Notes: a model not told the origin generated them from the letters alone. Shown: positions 43,516 through 56,744, counted from the stretch's first letter. The stretch is DNA of 64,000 nucleotides from Platerodrilus igneus (GCA_036346225.1 JARFIW010000139.1:2604001-2668000); one strand, 5' to 3'. Translations and numbers: made by a program.

Positions 43516-45860
43516 TACGTAACAGTATTACATAAATTACATAAATTTTCAAGAGGAAAATAGAAAATGCGTCATCTGTACGTAAAACAACGTAAATAAC
43601 TAATTAATGAATAAATATTTATTTTAAGAAACAGCATGAATATTGAAAACCGATAAAATTAATAAGAATTATCTATTAGCTTTTGCAATCACTGTAGGAG
43701 AAATGCGACGCCACAATAACTTTATATGTATTAGAGAAAGGCGGACAGAGCACATAAATCAACACTAACGCGGTAATAACGCGGCGATTTTGCACGCTAA
43801 TAAGGAATTTCCAGAAAATTACGTCAGAAAGGCGTGTAGTATTTGGAATGGAATCACGTATACACTCGTACATTCTAGAAAAGAGATAATTTTTATATAT
43901 AAACGAAAGCAATGGACATTAGAATCAATTGATGAGTGCATGTCGTTTAAGCAATATGTAACGAATTTCAAGGATGTTATTTTGTAGTATGCAATACGCA
44001 GACCGTAATTTAATAATTAAAATGTAACAGTGAATAAAAAAGCAAAGTTAAATATAAACTGCACATAAATATGAAAATTGCTAAATACAGTTATTTGCTT
44101 TTGTAATATACAATGAAAATGGAAAACTCATCAATACAACGCTACTTAAAAATTAACTTAAATTAAAAACTAAAAATCCCTCGTGAATATCAAATAGCAG
44201 ATTGGATCTCTATATAACATAAACGACTACCTTACCTGATATCACAAGGTCGAGATTTTCTTATTAATGATGGATGCCCAAGGTAAAGTTGGATGGAAAA
44301 CGGCTTGAGGAAAAGAAAAACTCATTAGGGATAAACGGCTAGTAGAGCGTTAGCTCTGGGTAGATCATGAGCTTGGGTCATGGGTTGTCTGTTGACCAAA
44401 AATATAGATAAAGAGCCACCGTATTTTTCAATACAACAACATACGAAGATACATGTACTTGTATTAGGGGAATGCGGAAACCTGAAGTCTACACCGCTTA
44501 AATAGCCACAAAACCTATATATTAACCTTGCAAAGCACTTACCAAAATATCAATTGCCAGATGTGTTACAGATGTCTCGACTTAACCTGCAAACAAACAA
44601 ATGCACAACATGGACACCGTTTATGTACTTAAAAATATTCACCAAAAATAATATAATTGAATTTAAGTTCCAAAAATATATACACGCAGGATATTTGTTA
44701 TCTTTAAACACAGTTAACCTTTTGCTTATTAAGGACCTATAAATTTCACTTGAATTTTTAATAATAAAAGAGTTAAGCAAAAATAAATTATATTCAATTA
44801 AATTGTCTTAGCTTGTTTCAGTATTAACTTTTTCTACAAAAATTTACATAAACAGAAACTAATATGTTTCTGTCTTCAAAAAAAAACACAAGGACCTCTA
44901 AATTGAATACTTCTACATAAGTTTACTATAAGGTATATACTTTCTTAATAATTCATATTTCAAATTTTAATTATAGTCATCTGTAGTATTACCGTCGGCT
45001 TTACAAGTAGGAAATTAGATTATTTAACGTCTTATAAAAATGTATCATTCAAACAAAAAGTTAGTTTTACTTTATATCCTATAAAAAAAATTCGACATCT
45101 TCTTTAAAAATTAAATTACATGACCTCAATATAACCCATATTTTTAAAGTAACGCAAAATAACATGTGGTAATTATGAGTTACGAGCAAAGATAAGATTT
45201 AAAAATGTAACGAAATGCATCAAAATTTAATTAACCGAAAACCTATATAAATTGGCTGGATAAATATTTAACAAGTGCGTTAAATATATCATCGCATACG
45301 CAGCTAAAATTATGCATTATTTGAATAAATCGTACGTGACATAAAAGTATTACATTTGTTCAAAAATCCAATTTAACTAAGAAATAAACAAACGCCAAAT
45401 TTATTTCTATTTAGATTAAAATAAGCAAATAACAATGAGGACGTGACAATTTACTCAGAAATTCGTAGGATTTCTCAATTAAACATCATGGTATATAAAT
45501 GAATACGTGACAATTTAAGCGTTCACCCAAGTACTTGAACTATACAATTGGTAAAATTTCTCGGTGTATACAAAAGATAATGGCAGAAGGTGTCGACCCA
45601 ACACGTAAAACAACGAATAGAAAACAACGAGGCAAGGCCTATGAATTCAATAACAATTGAACGACGAGTTTAGTATACATTTTAAAACTGGCGTATCGCG
45701 ATACTCAGAAGTGCTAGATTATTTACTTAACCACTCATACAAAAATAAATGAAAATCATTTTATAAAAGTGTATAAATTGTGCTAGTGAGCCGATCTATT
45801 ATAGACGTAAGTAAACAACAATTTTATAAAAATATACAATTTCTAACATAAATAAAACAG
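43516..45860. other. Long non-coding stretch
   Basis: AT-rich; would be intron if the candidate gene is real. Short open frames on both strands have no family resemblance. Confidence 0.45.
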
Positions 45861-45864
45861 GGCT

Positions 45865-45912
45865 CTGTAGACGATTCTGGAGACGATTCTGGAGACGACT
45901 CGGGAGATTACT
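45865..45912. repeat. Short GGAGACGATTCT repeat
   Basis: Three to four copies of a 15-bp unit (ATTCTGGAGACGATTCTGGA and variants). No coding context. Confidence 0.6.
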
Positions 45913-46529
45913 CTGGTTAATCATCTCTTGTTAAACTAATTTTGGTAATCACTGACGTGGTACATGTTCTATTACTGTTTTGTTAATTACGGAGATGGAA
46001 AACCTTTTATTTGCTGATATACAATTTGAATCTTAAGTTGAAGTAACTTGTGGGATTTTGAATAACGATTTGGATAGTATTTTGGTTTGATGTCGACTTC
46101 CAAATTCGACTCTATATGTTCAGACTGGACGCGAGGACTCTTGGGGGATGCAGAAAAACTACTGAACCATTCCAGGTTAGCTATGTTGATAATTTATTTT
46201 TGTAAACTGTTTTAATTCAATATTTTTCGCAAATGTAAGAGCTAACAAAACCGGGTTTTTTTTGATCACTTTATGAAATCTAATAGGCATCTTGAAATGT
46301 TTCAAAAGGTCTTTAAATATAACAAAAGGCTCGTTTTGCTGGCTTCAAATTCTTAAATCTGGCGTATGTAAATATTCTGAAAAGGGGAGATTTTAAAATG
46401 GTTGTAAATATTTAATCATTATATTGTGTATTGTAGAATTGCTTTATTTAATTGAATCAGCTAGTTGAAGCAAAGAAAATCCATAACTTAATATTTCACA
46501 TAAGTGCTTGATTAATATAAAAGGGGATA
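45913..46529. other. Non-coding stretch, no gene seen
   Basis: No motif. It may be an old LTR body preceding the stem modules. Confidence 0.35.
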
Positions 46530-46681
46530 ACACAGTATTTTATGATAGACCCAATCACAGGGGCTAAATATAATAAAGAAAGTATCATAGCATTTGATAG
46601 TCTGCCCAACCGGAGGGCCTAATATAGGGGTATATCACAGCATTTTATGACGCTCAAAATTGTGGGGCTAAAATATCACAG

Positions 46682-46721
<40 letters not shown>
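46530..46721 (+). repeat. Primer-site-like stem modules capped by (AT)n
   Basis: Three modules: GACCCAATCACAGGGGCT (46547), CTGCCCAACCGGAGGGCCT (46601) and GACGCTCAAAATTGTGGGGC (46648), each followed by a spacer with TATCATAGCA or TATCACAGCA, then TTTTATAT and (AT)n to 46721. Confidence 0.7.
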
Positions 46722-46725
<4 letters not shown>

Positions 46726-48286
46726 TCTTTTGGCACTGTTTTCTTAAACATTACTAATCTACCTGTTTATCAGCTTATATAAAGTGTTTTGTACTCCCTT
46801 TGTTCTTAGAATTGTGTAACCTATATGGCTTTTATACTGTCCAAAACACAAGGATTCTGCATAAGTTTTTCTTCTAACTGTCATATTTTAGCTTTTACTA
46901 CCATAATACCCATTTCATCCTTTACTACCCAATTCGTATTACTAGTTCTCTTGTTGAAATATTTAATTATTTGATAGGTTATGATAGATCTGAAAATATT
47001 TAATACTGATTCCATATTTTTACCATAAAAGCTCTCGTATGGGCTAAGCGCCCTGACCACACAATCCTTTTGTCCTGGAAAAAAGCGTGTCTAAACAAAC
47101 ATATACAGTAAAATTGTAGTTTATTGCTGAGAACGGAAAACGCAATTTTATAGTAAATCAAAGATGAAAAAATCTTTCCCTCTTGGTTTATATAATACCA
47201 TATTCCTAATATTAAAACGATAGCTTTGTTTAGCCTGAGGCGTAACAAATCATTCTTATCTACTTCTTCCTCTGATCAACCTTGACCTACAGCTGATTTA
47301 AAATCTCATAGAGTTAGCCACCTCACCTCGTCTCTAATACCTTAAATATTAATCATGCATACTTTCAATGACCTCTTTTTATGATTTTATGGGGGGATAT
47401 ATACTTGAACTACCACTGTGTCTGTTGGTTTACCACCAAATCCGATTCCATTTGTTAATCGACTGTTATAAAAACCACAGTACATTTATTATCTACAGCG
47501 AATTATCGCCTCTTCATCTAAAGTATAAGAGTTTACAAGGCTCAACTAAGTATGAATAATATATGGAAATTTGAAATTAAAAATTTGTTACGTTCAAAAC
47601 CCTACAAGCAATTTTTTTACATTAACATTTATTTATCCTACTTCTATTTAAAACTTTTTAAACTTTCTAGACAAATCATAAAAACTTTCGTTCAACAAGC
47701 TTGATATCCTGCCACTTGAATTAGGTTGATTTATAAAATTTCTCAAGTAATTACTCTATAATATATTGCCTTATAAAATTAAACAGCTGCTTAGAAAACT
47801 TCACATTACAAAGTCGCTACAAATAAATTCCACCACCTGCAGTGAATACATTTCTATGACAGCTGCACATAAATGCACGGCCTTCTTGTAAAAGGTATGG
47901 CCATAAACTCATCCGCCTAGTAAATGAACACTTGAAATGGGTTTATTATCTATACCAAGTTTATACTACATCAAGCTGTATGATTACCCTGCAGCTGTAT
48001 AGGTGTTTCAAAGTAGTAAAATTGTTTCACTTTGTTAAAAACCCTTTGTTAACACGTTATCTCTTTGTTAGCTGTTACAGCTTGTATCCCTGCAGCTGCC
48101 GTCTGGGAATTCTGTACATTCCATCCTTCGGCAATGTTTTGAAAGTAAAATATCTACCCCCATACATGGTTTTTTCTTATAAATAGAGACCGTGCTTTGA
48201 AAGCGGTACTTTTGAATTAGTGAAAAATCGTTGTAAATTCGCGCTTTTACAATGTTTTATGTGCTAGTATATTTAAGTTGTTCCAG
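46722..48286. other. Long non-coding stretch
   Basis: AT-rich, no gene. Confidence 0.45.
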
Positions 48287-48359
48287 CCCGCAGCCCATAG
48301 ACAAATGCAGCCGCATTTGCTCATCCTGTAAGATGGTACCAGAAGACAGACAATTTAGT
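48287..48359 (+). other. Weak candidate internal exon
   Basis: A polypyrimidine tract and acceptor (GTTGTTCCAG, ending at 48286) precede a GC-richer 73-bp block ending at a donor (TTTAGT/GTAAGG). One frame stays open throughout: PQPIDKCSRICSSCKM then VPEDRQFS, with a CxxxCxxC pattern. Not recognised; it could be chance. Confidence 0.25.
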
Positions 48360-51111
48360 GTAAGGTACAGTTTTTCTATGTTTGTTATTTTTTGATGCTG
48401 CACTCCATTTGCTGTTCATTATGTTATTACTCCTGATTATCCAGTAAATTACCAACACCACGTTACAAAATTCACGTTCACAATGCATGAGCGACTATGT
48501 AATCATTCTCCAAGTCAAAAATTAGTTAATAAAAGCTTGTGTTACAGCCGGTTTTACTGTTTGCTTTGTCTTTTTGCATGTAAATTAATTTCAACAACTT
48601 GCGCATTAATTTAAGCGTAGTTAATACTTGATTCATTTAAGTTAGAATGTTTAAATTTAATGTTACGCTATTTTTTGAGGAGGTGCACTTTACAATACAG
48701 AATGTATAAATTATGTATATTTCTTTTACTAGAATTACTGTAAAGTTTATGATTATTTTCTTTTGTATGTATTTAAGGTTTTAAGCATTGAATAAGTATC
48801 TAGATTCTAAGATTTCATATTTGCTTACCAGTTTATGTTTTTGTGTTACGACGCTTTGTTTACCTTACGTTGTTACAGAACGATTACGCAAATTATTTGT
48901 TTCTTTGTTGTTTTGTAAATGGTCTTTCGAGATTGTATGTTGGTAGAGTTTTACTGAAGTCTCCAATGTGTTCTTTCTGTTTCACCCACGCCATTCTACG
49001 ACTTTCTTGAGCTAGCTCGAATTCTAATTCGATTTTAACATTCTATTCCTGTTTTGTTGCGGAATTCGGTGTAGACAATTTCTTTACTGACTGCTGTTTT
49101 CTTTCGTTAATGCAAGGCTAGATAGCTATGAAAAACATAGTCACCTGAAAAGTAGCCGAAATATGTTTGTTATACTAATAAATTTAAAAACTAGCAGAGT
49201 CAAGATTTTACCGGTATTACGAATCTTGGATAAAAGAATGGAATAAGCTCAGTTTAAAGAAGTTGCATTACAGTTCATAATGGTTAATTGAAATAGCTCT
49301 TGATATGGATCAACTTTGCGATATAATTTGTTTGTAAAATGATAGTACACTTCCTTCAACACTGCCAACAAATACCCCAATATCGTCTTTGGATGTTTAA
49401 GAAAAAGAATACTGTGAATGCATTTAGCGTATAGAGTATTCTTAATTTTATAGATGCAGAATATATAGACATTGTTTTACTTTTTTACAAGCAAGATTGT
49501 TTAGGAGGCATGAACTATATTAATTCTATATTTTGTTGGAGATTTTACCTTTGGAGTTACATGTTCTGGGTTTGGACTGTGTCATTTTAAGTAGTAAGAA
49601 GTCGACGTGTAGCTTATTTTAGTAATAACAACCTGTATAACTGCTCTTGAACGTACATATGCGCGCCACACTTAAATTGTTAGGTGTCCTGTAGCGAAGT
49701 AGCGTTTGGGGAGAAGTTACTTCTGGACGAATAGACTCTCCCGTTTAATAGAGCTAAAACGTAGCTTTCAGCAAATCTAAACTGAACTAAAAAATTGAGA
49801 TAATGCGTTTCTTTTCTATAATTATAGCAATTTGATGAAACAGGTGCTCATTTCACACTTTCTAATATAATATCAAAAATATACAATGTAAAGCCAGGTT
49901 TGTACATAACAGAGCTATCCAGAAAGCACCAACAAGCAAATACAGAGAAGCCATTAAACCTCTTCTCCGGTAATTAAAGCTTTCCACTGTTAAGATTCAC
50001 AAGGGTCTGAAACTAAAATAAATGTGAACTTCGTGTGCCTACCTTTGTTCGCATGCACAAAAATTTATTTACGTCATTTCCTATAGAAAACGTATATCGT
50101 TTTCACAGATGCACGCTAACTACCAGTGTAAATTGCGCATCTCCCCTAAACTGCTGGCGTATACACATTTAGCCATTGAAATTAATCCATTTTGTATGCA
50201 ATGATGTTCAAACAAGTCGCCGGTGGATACGGGACAATTTGAATAGTTAAGCCAACAATAATGTCAAACAATAATCGTTTTAGAACCCTAGTTGAACAGT
50301 AACGAAGCAATTTAGGGCTAAATAAGCGACCATTGCTATTCTATGTGTATGAGAAACACTCCAAATTTAACTCGAGTGCCCTTTCACTTCATTTTTCATC
50401 TGGGATTGTAACGGTTCATGTAAACACTTTCAAACATGTTAAAAAAAGGTAAAACGTGCCATTAAAAATACATTATTTAAACACGCAATTTCAACATTAA
50501 GATTGATTCGATAATCTGAACGAGTATTTTTAAGTTACAGGAGGAATGTGGTCTATCCCTTAGGGTAGCGACACTTTACTATATACACATCTTCTGAACT
50601 TAAAAAGTTTCTTAATTTTTTCCCCTATTTCTTCCTGTAGTTCCCTCGGGAGTAGCGTGGCAGCCGAGAATGTAAACGGCATGTCATAATACAGACCAAT
50701 CTTGTGGAAGAATGGAATAATCCGATTTTCACCCGACTGACATTAATTCGTTCAAGCTTTTGATTTGATTTCATGAAGAGATTTAAAAAACTTTATATTG
50801 TGTTTCCTCGGACTTTGTGTTGACATTACAATAATTTCTACATTTTCAAATTATTTAAATTACTGCAATGACAAATTTGAGGTGCTTAGCCATCCACTTT
50901 TAATTCCAAAAAATAATGATTTGCAAATAAAGCTATATTTACCCGTCTGAAACCGGGGAGAATGGTCCTAAAGATTCGTATTTCTGTCATAAAGAGCGAC
51001 TAACTATGCAACTGTTCTTTCCTCACTTCTAATACCCTTTTAAATATCCGTTTACTCTTCTTGTTGGAAACTAACTGAATTCTTGTCTCATTAGTTTCCC
51101 AAATAAAGCAA
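48360..51111. other. Long non-coding stretch
   Basis: No gene. At 50608-50640 there is a very strong pyrimidine tract and acceptor (CCTATTTCTTCCTGTAG), with a stop within 16 codons in the one initially open frame and AATAAA at about 50928. It could be a terminal exon, unproven. Confidence 0.35.
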
Positions 51112-51890
51112 GCATAAAAAACTTGGGCAACACCGTTACGCAAATAAGGAAATAATCGGTTATTTTGGTAGACGTTAAATTGCTTACACTTTATTCGCTT
51201 ATTTTTGGATATATAGAAGCTATAGTAATTCTTAATACAAAACAGAGAAACAAAAGTCGAGGAATATGTGGTAGCATGAATGAGAATTGCCGGTAGTATT
51301 TAGATAATCGTCTGATTACTTACTGTTCATTCGCTCACTTAAGTAATAAATACAAATATTTAAGTGATCCTTAAAACGTTTCTCTTACCTCCTCATCTTC
51401 AAAGCACTGCGAACGCTTTTCCTTAGTGGCTTTTTCCTTCTGTTCTCTCTATCTTTTGTAGTGACCTGTGACCCTACCAAAGATCTGAATAGGGTCACCT
51501 TGCCGAAGTAGGGTGGGATTTTATAACGTCTTGTGATGCCACCACATATTCCTCGACTTTTGTTTCTCTATCTTGTATCAGGAATTACTATAGCTTCTAT
51601 ATATCCAAAAATAAGCGAATAAAGTGTAAGCAATTTAACCTCTACCAAAATAACCGATTTTTTCCTTATTTGCGTAACGGTGTTGCCTAAGTTTTTTTAT
51701 GATTGACAAAGACGTCATAAAATCCCACCCTACTTCGGCAAGGTGACCCTGTTCAGATCTTGGATAGGGTCACAGGTCACTACAGAAGATAGAGAGGACA
51801 GAAGGAAAAAGCCACTAAGGAAAAGAATTCTTTATGATTCGGTGCGTTAAGCGTTCGCAGTGCGTTGAAGATGAGGAGGTAAGAGAAACG
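51112..51890. repeat. Composite inverted repeat cluster
   Basis: Arm A (51112-51277; CTTACACTTTATTCGCTTAT) is inverted at 51540-51703. Arm B (51385-51530; CCTTAGTGGCTTTTTCCTTC) is inverted at 51707-51890. The order is A, spacer, B, A-reversed, B-reversed. Arms are about 95% alike by eye. No open frame; a MITE-like or rearranged element family. Confidence 0.9.
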
Positions 51891-51998
51891 AGGTTAGAAA
51901 TTGTAGGTTAAAATTATTGTAACGCCGTGCCGTTTGGCCTACATTTGAATGAAATGATGTGTCAGAACCTAAATGAGGCATCTTACACCAAGTACGGG

Positions 51999-52075
51999 AT
52001 CGGACAACTCGCCGCCGTCGACTCGCTGCCGTCATCTCGCCACCGTCATCTCGCCACGAGGACAACTCGTCACCT
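51999..52075. repeat. GC-rich CTCGCCACCGTCAT minisatellite
   Basis: Four to five copies of a 14-15 bp unit (GTCATCTCGCCACC and variants GACAACTCGCCGCC). The minus-strand open frame over it (51847-52173) is a by-product. Confidence 0.8.
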
Positions 52076-52292
52076 ATAGCTACACCAAGAAGAATGTTTG
52101 AAGGAAGTATATATGTTACTCTACCCTTTTGAATTTCTGATAATATTACCGAAGAATTATTAACACGGTACAAACCAAATCGTCTATTTTTAATGAAGCA
52201 CAGAAATAGAAAGTGTTAATTGGAAAACCAGATTCTTTTTATGAAATGTGTTTCATCTAATTTGAAAGTATAAATTGACAATAGCCAAACAT

Positions 52293-52296
<4 letters not shown>

Positions 52297-52331
<35 letters not shown>
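52297..52331. repeat. (AT)n microsatellite
   Basis: Followed by TGCTGTGAATCC; this is the outer cap of the inverted LTR's leader. Confidence 0.9.
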
Positions 52332-52332
<1 letters not shown>

Positions 52333-52432
52333 CTGTGAATCCACCAAAATCCGGGAACTACGGTTTTCGAATCGTGGCCCACAGATTGGGCGTCAAGAAT
52401 GCTGTGAATCCTACAAAAAACTATTCATTACC
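52332..52432 (-). repeat. Leader stem module of inverted LTR
   Basis: On the minus strand: GATTCACAGCATTCTTGACG, then GCCCAATCTGTGGGCC, GATTCGAAAACCGTAGTTCC, then GATTCACAGCAATATATAT. Very close to 56858-56910 of the leader at 56745-56967. Confidence 0.8.
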
Positions 52433-54444
52433 TTAACTGTTCCGTTGACTTTCTTCTGTTAATCGCCTTTTTACTCTTTTCCGCCTCGGCTGCTCACCTG
52501 GTTAAAACTTTCATCCTCAATCATAAAAAAACAAACACACTCCTATCACAAACACCAACGTTAACTCTATTTACATCAATATTCACAATACATTAAAATT
52601 TCAAAATTAAAATACAGCATAAATTTCAGTATCAGAAAATTTCAAGATTAAATTTATTATCATTTTAATGTGCATCCAGAATTAAAGTCCTTGTCGATGC
52701 CTACTAATTAATATAACAATATATGCAGACCTGAGTCTGAGTACAAAGGGAGCATCTCCCACCCCAAATTTTCATCATAATCCAGAACATAAATACTAAA
52801 TACCCCTTTCTACTTAAACAAGAAAATTTCACCTTAAAATTAAAATTTTGTTGTTAGTACAATTTCACTACTGTCCATTTTAAGTAAATCAATTATAAAG
52901 TTATTCAACACACACCAAAACATCAAAAATCGAACAACAAAGCATAAGTTACCTGAAGGTTAATGCACTCGTGGCCCCAGTGTATATCGTCCTCTGTTAA
53001 TCACACCAATCCAACTGGGTTATGTTTAGGTCCTCGTATTGCTGGTCGCCTTTAAAATTTTCTACACTACCATTCATCTAAAGTTGTTTCAGTGTTTTTC
53101 CGGAACTCCTTTGTGTATATCTGAAGCTTGTTTTGTGGATCCAGACACGTTTACGAATCATTTAATTATTAACACCCCCGAAAAATAGCAAAGAAATTCA
53201 TACTTCTTTCGCAAATATACGCCAAAACTGCCTACTTTTGTGTATTCATTTGTCGTTGCAAATTTGACTAATTGGTACAGTGATACTAGACTTTATTACC
53301 TTGTATCTTCTTTTCTAAGTGCACTAAATTACATTCATTGTAGCAAGTAAAGAACAAACTGTTTTAAATCACCAAAATATACGAGCAAACTGTTTAAATT
53401 ATTCTATCAAAAACTAAAACTAAAAAACTAAAAAGCACTGTTTAACGCATTGAATCAAATCGAAAATCTAAGAGAGAGAAACTCATATTAACCCGGGTAT
53501 ATATAGTGGTTAGCCCGTCTGTCGGTTTTGTCCCCAAAACGGCCAGTTTCTAGAATTTCGTATTCTATGTTCCCATCTCGACCGCCTGTGCGTCGGTTCT
53601 TATTAAATTTGCACTCGCACCAGTTAAATCTCAGAAATTTCGACACGGCTCGCAACGTCTGGGAATAACTAATTAATTTTTATACAGAAATGTTATTTTT
53701 ACCTTTCCAGTTTGCCTCTTATTTTCAACCAATCGCAACCCAGTGACGTTGCTCAACTCACGCCTTTTACTATATGTGTCTCTGTCTTGCGCATATTATC
53801 TGCTTCTATCTACCCTGTTCCGAGTGGTACAAATCGATATTCTTTAGTATCGGTTATTTTCAATCCACGTGGACTTGTGAAATAACCCACCTTATTAGCA
53901 TTTCCCGTAAATATTAAGCAACGGTTTCTCCAACATTCTCTGTAACCATTTGTTATCTGCAAATTTTACGCAGAACATAAAACATTTAAAAATACGCAGG
54001 TGTTCAAACATAATACTTCTACGATCTGAATATTATTGAGTTTTTACTAGCTTTTATACATATTATATGTTACTAATGGTCCAATTAACTCCAATTAAAA
54101 TAATACCCTTTAATTTTTAGTGACTCCTAATCAAATATTAATTATTATCTGTACATTTTGTTTAATACCGGTTACTTAAAATTGAGTTAATTAATATAAA
54201 TTTTGCATGTAATTTCCATTTGTTTCTTTACTCGGACTAATTAAATTACACGTAGAGCATTTTAATACTGCTTCTTTTTATAGAAGGCGTTTTGTAAATA
54301 ATTGAAATCTCTTCTTTTTAATGAAACGAATGAATTTTTATGCTTCACGGTTTTAATAACGCGTACCTTTTCCCAAAGCTTCTACACGGTGATTAAAATT
54401 ATTTGATGTGATTATTTAATTTTCTACCCTGGTCTAAATATGAG

Positions 54445-54446
<2 letters not shown>
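52433..54446 (-). repeat. LTR in reverse orientation
   Basis: Reverse complement of 54795-56744 along its whole length, with more substitutions. The minus-strand start is TACTCATATTTAGACCAGGG (54446), with a TATA box (CTATATATACCC) near 53500-53510 and an end near GAACAGTTAA. Followed on the minus strand by one leader module and (AT)n, but no gag or pol. Confidence 0.88.
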
Positions 54447-54493
<47 letters not shown>

Positions 54494-54794
54494 GATAATA
54501 ATTACGACTTATATATTTGTAATTCAAAATTTATTTGTGGGTTTGAGGTCTCTGGATTAAGGTGAAAACTCTTTTCTATGGCCTAAATTTTCGAATTTAT
54601 TTTAAATTCTTGATCACAGGCATATAAACTTGAGGTTAATTGCAAACTAGCATAAAAACATAATAAAAATCTTGGAAAAACTCGTAAAACTAACAAAATT
54701 AAAAGTTCTTTAAAAATAAATTGTAAACATTAAACTTGTATATACATCAATTTGATGTCATAAATTTTGAAGTCAAATTTATGAATATATATAT
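54447..54794. other. Spacer between two head-to-head LTRs
   Basis: About 350 bp starting with (AT)n (54447-54490) and ending in ATATATAT, non-coding. Confidence 0.6.
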
Positions 54795-56744
54795 TACTCA
54801 AATTTAGACCAGGGTAGAAAATTAATTAATGACATCAAATAATTTTAATCACCCTGTATAAAGAAACAAATAGAAATTACGTGCGAAATTTATATTAATT
54901 AATTCAATTTTTAAGTAACGAGTATTAAACAAAGTGTACAAATAATAATTAATATTTAATTAGTATTCGCTAAAAATTAAAGGGTAGAAGTCAATGCCAT
55001 TCATTATTATTTTAATTGGAGTTAATTGAACCATTAGTAATATATAATAAGCATAAAAGCCTGTGAAAATCTAAGGTTGGTTAAAATAGCATGAAATAAA
55101 GCTCGAAGAGTTATATTTAAAACATTCATTTGGAGCACACACCTGCAAACTTTTAAATGTCAAATTCTAATAAATTCGAGCTGATAAACATGCAGATTCT
55201 ACGTATATTGGAAATGGTCGGATGTTTTAGCAGGAAAGGCTAGATGAAAGGTTATTCTACTTACGTAAGAATCCACGTGGATTTAAATAACAGATAGTAA
55301 AGAATATCGATTTGTACCACTCAGACTAAGGTAGAAAAGGACGGATAAAAAGCGTAAAGCAGAGACACGGATAATAGAAGGCGTGATTTGCGAAGCTTTA
55401 CTAGGGCTACGATTGGTTGGAATAAGATGCAAACATGAGAGGTGTAAACATAACAATTTCTGTATAAAATTAGTTAGTTGTTCGCGGACGCGTTGCGAGG
55501 CGTGTGGAAAATTCTTAGATTTTCAACTTGGACGTGTGCAAATTTTAGTAGAATCGCCGTGCCGGACCGTCGAAAGGGAAAAGAAAATGCGAAATTCTAA
55601 AAATTGTTCGTTGTGGGACAAATTCGACGTGCAAGCGGGCCATTATATAAACCCGTGTTTATAGGAGTATCGCTCTCTTAGATTTTTGATTTTATTCGAT
55701 ACTTTAAACAGTTTTGCTCTTTATTTTTTGATTATTTAATACTTTAAGTAGAATACGTGGTGATTACGTGCTACAATAAAAGTTATTAGTGCACTTAGAG
55801 AAGATACAAGATAATAAAGTCTAGTTATATTTGCGAGTATTACTGTACCAATTATCCAAATTAGTAACGATAAATAAATAAATAAAAGTAGGCAGTTTTG
55901 GGTATAGCGTGAAAGAATTATGAATTTCTTTGCTATTTTTCGGGAGTGAGTAATCAAGTGTTATTCGTAAACGTGATTGGATCCACAAAACAAGATTTAG
56001 ATATACATAGATGAGTTCCTGAGAAGCCCTGAAACAATTTAGACGAATGGTGGTGTAGAAAATTTTAAAGGCGACCCGGAATCCTAGGACGTAAACATAA
56101 CCCAGCTGTAATGGTGGAATTAGCAAGGACGATGTACATTGAAGCCACGAGTGCATTAACCTTCAAGTAAATTATGCATTTTGTTCGATTTTAGATGTTT
56201 TGGTGTGTGTTGAATATTTTTATAATTTGTTTGATAAAAATGGACAGTAGTAAATTTGTATAAACAACAAATTTTTAATTTTAATGTAAAATTTTCTTGT
56301 ATAAGTAGAAAGGAGTATTTATCAGGTTTATGTTTTGATTATGATGAAAATGTGGGTCTGTCTTTGAGCTCAATTAGACTAACCTGTTAAATTAATGTAA
56401 AGGGGTGGGAGATGCTCTTTTATTCAGACTCAGGTCTGCACACATTGTTAACTTAATTAGTATGCATCCTACAAGGACTCTAATTCTGGATGCAAATTAA
56501 AATGATGACAAATTTTAACTTGAAATTTTATGATGCTGAAATTTATGCTGAAATTTATGCTGAAATTTAATTTTGAAATTTTAATGTATTATGAATATTA
56601 ATGTAAATAGAGTTAACGTTGATGTTTGTGGTAGGAATGTGTTTGTTTTTTATGAATGAGGATGAAAGTTTTAACTAGGTGAGCAGCCGAGGCGGAAAGA
56701 GTAAAGAGGCGATTATCAGAAGAAAGTCAACGGACCAGTTAATT
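54795..56744 (+). repeat. 5' LTR (~1.95 kb)
   Basis: Starts TACTCAAATTTAGACCAGGG and ends GGACCAGTTAATT. A TATA box (TATATAA, 55644-55650) is followed by CCCGTGTTTATAGGAG. Open frames inside (55383-55664 and minus-strand 56156-55736) are chance frames shared by the LTR copies. Confidence 0.88.

Noticed and set aside
51847..52173. 108-codon minus-strand frame
   Set aside because: Runs through the inverted repeat and the minisatellite; no family resemblance.
55736..56156. Open frames inside the LTR, repeated at 62952-63287
   Set aside because: Conserved only because the LTR is duplicated; no protein features beyond AT-driven hydrophobic residues.
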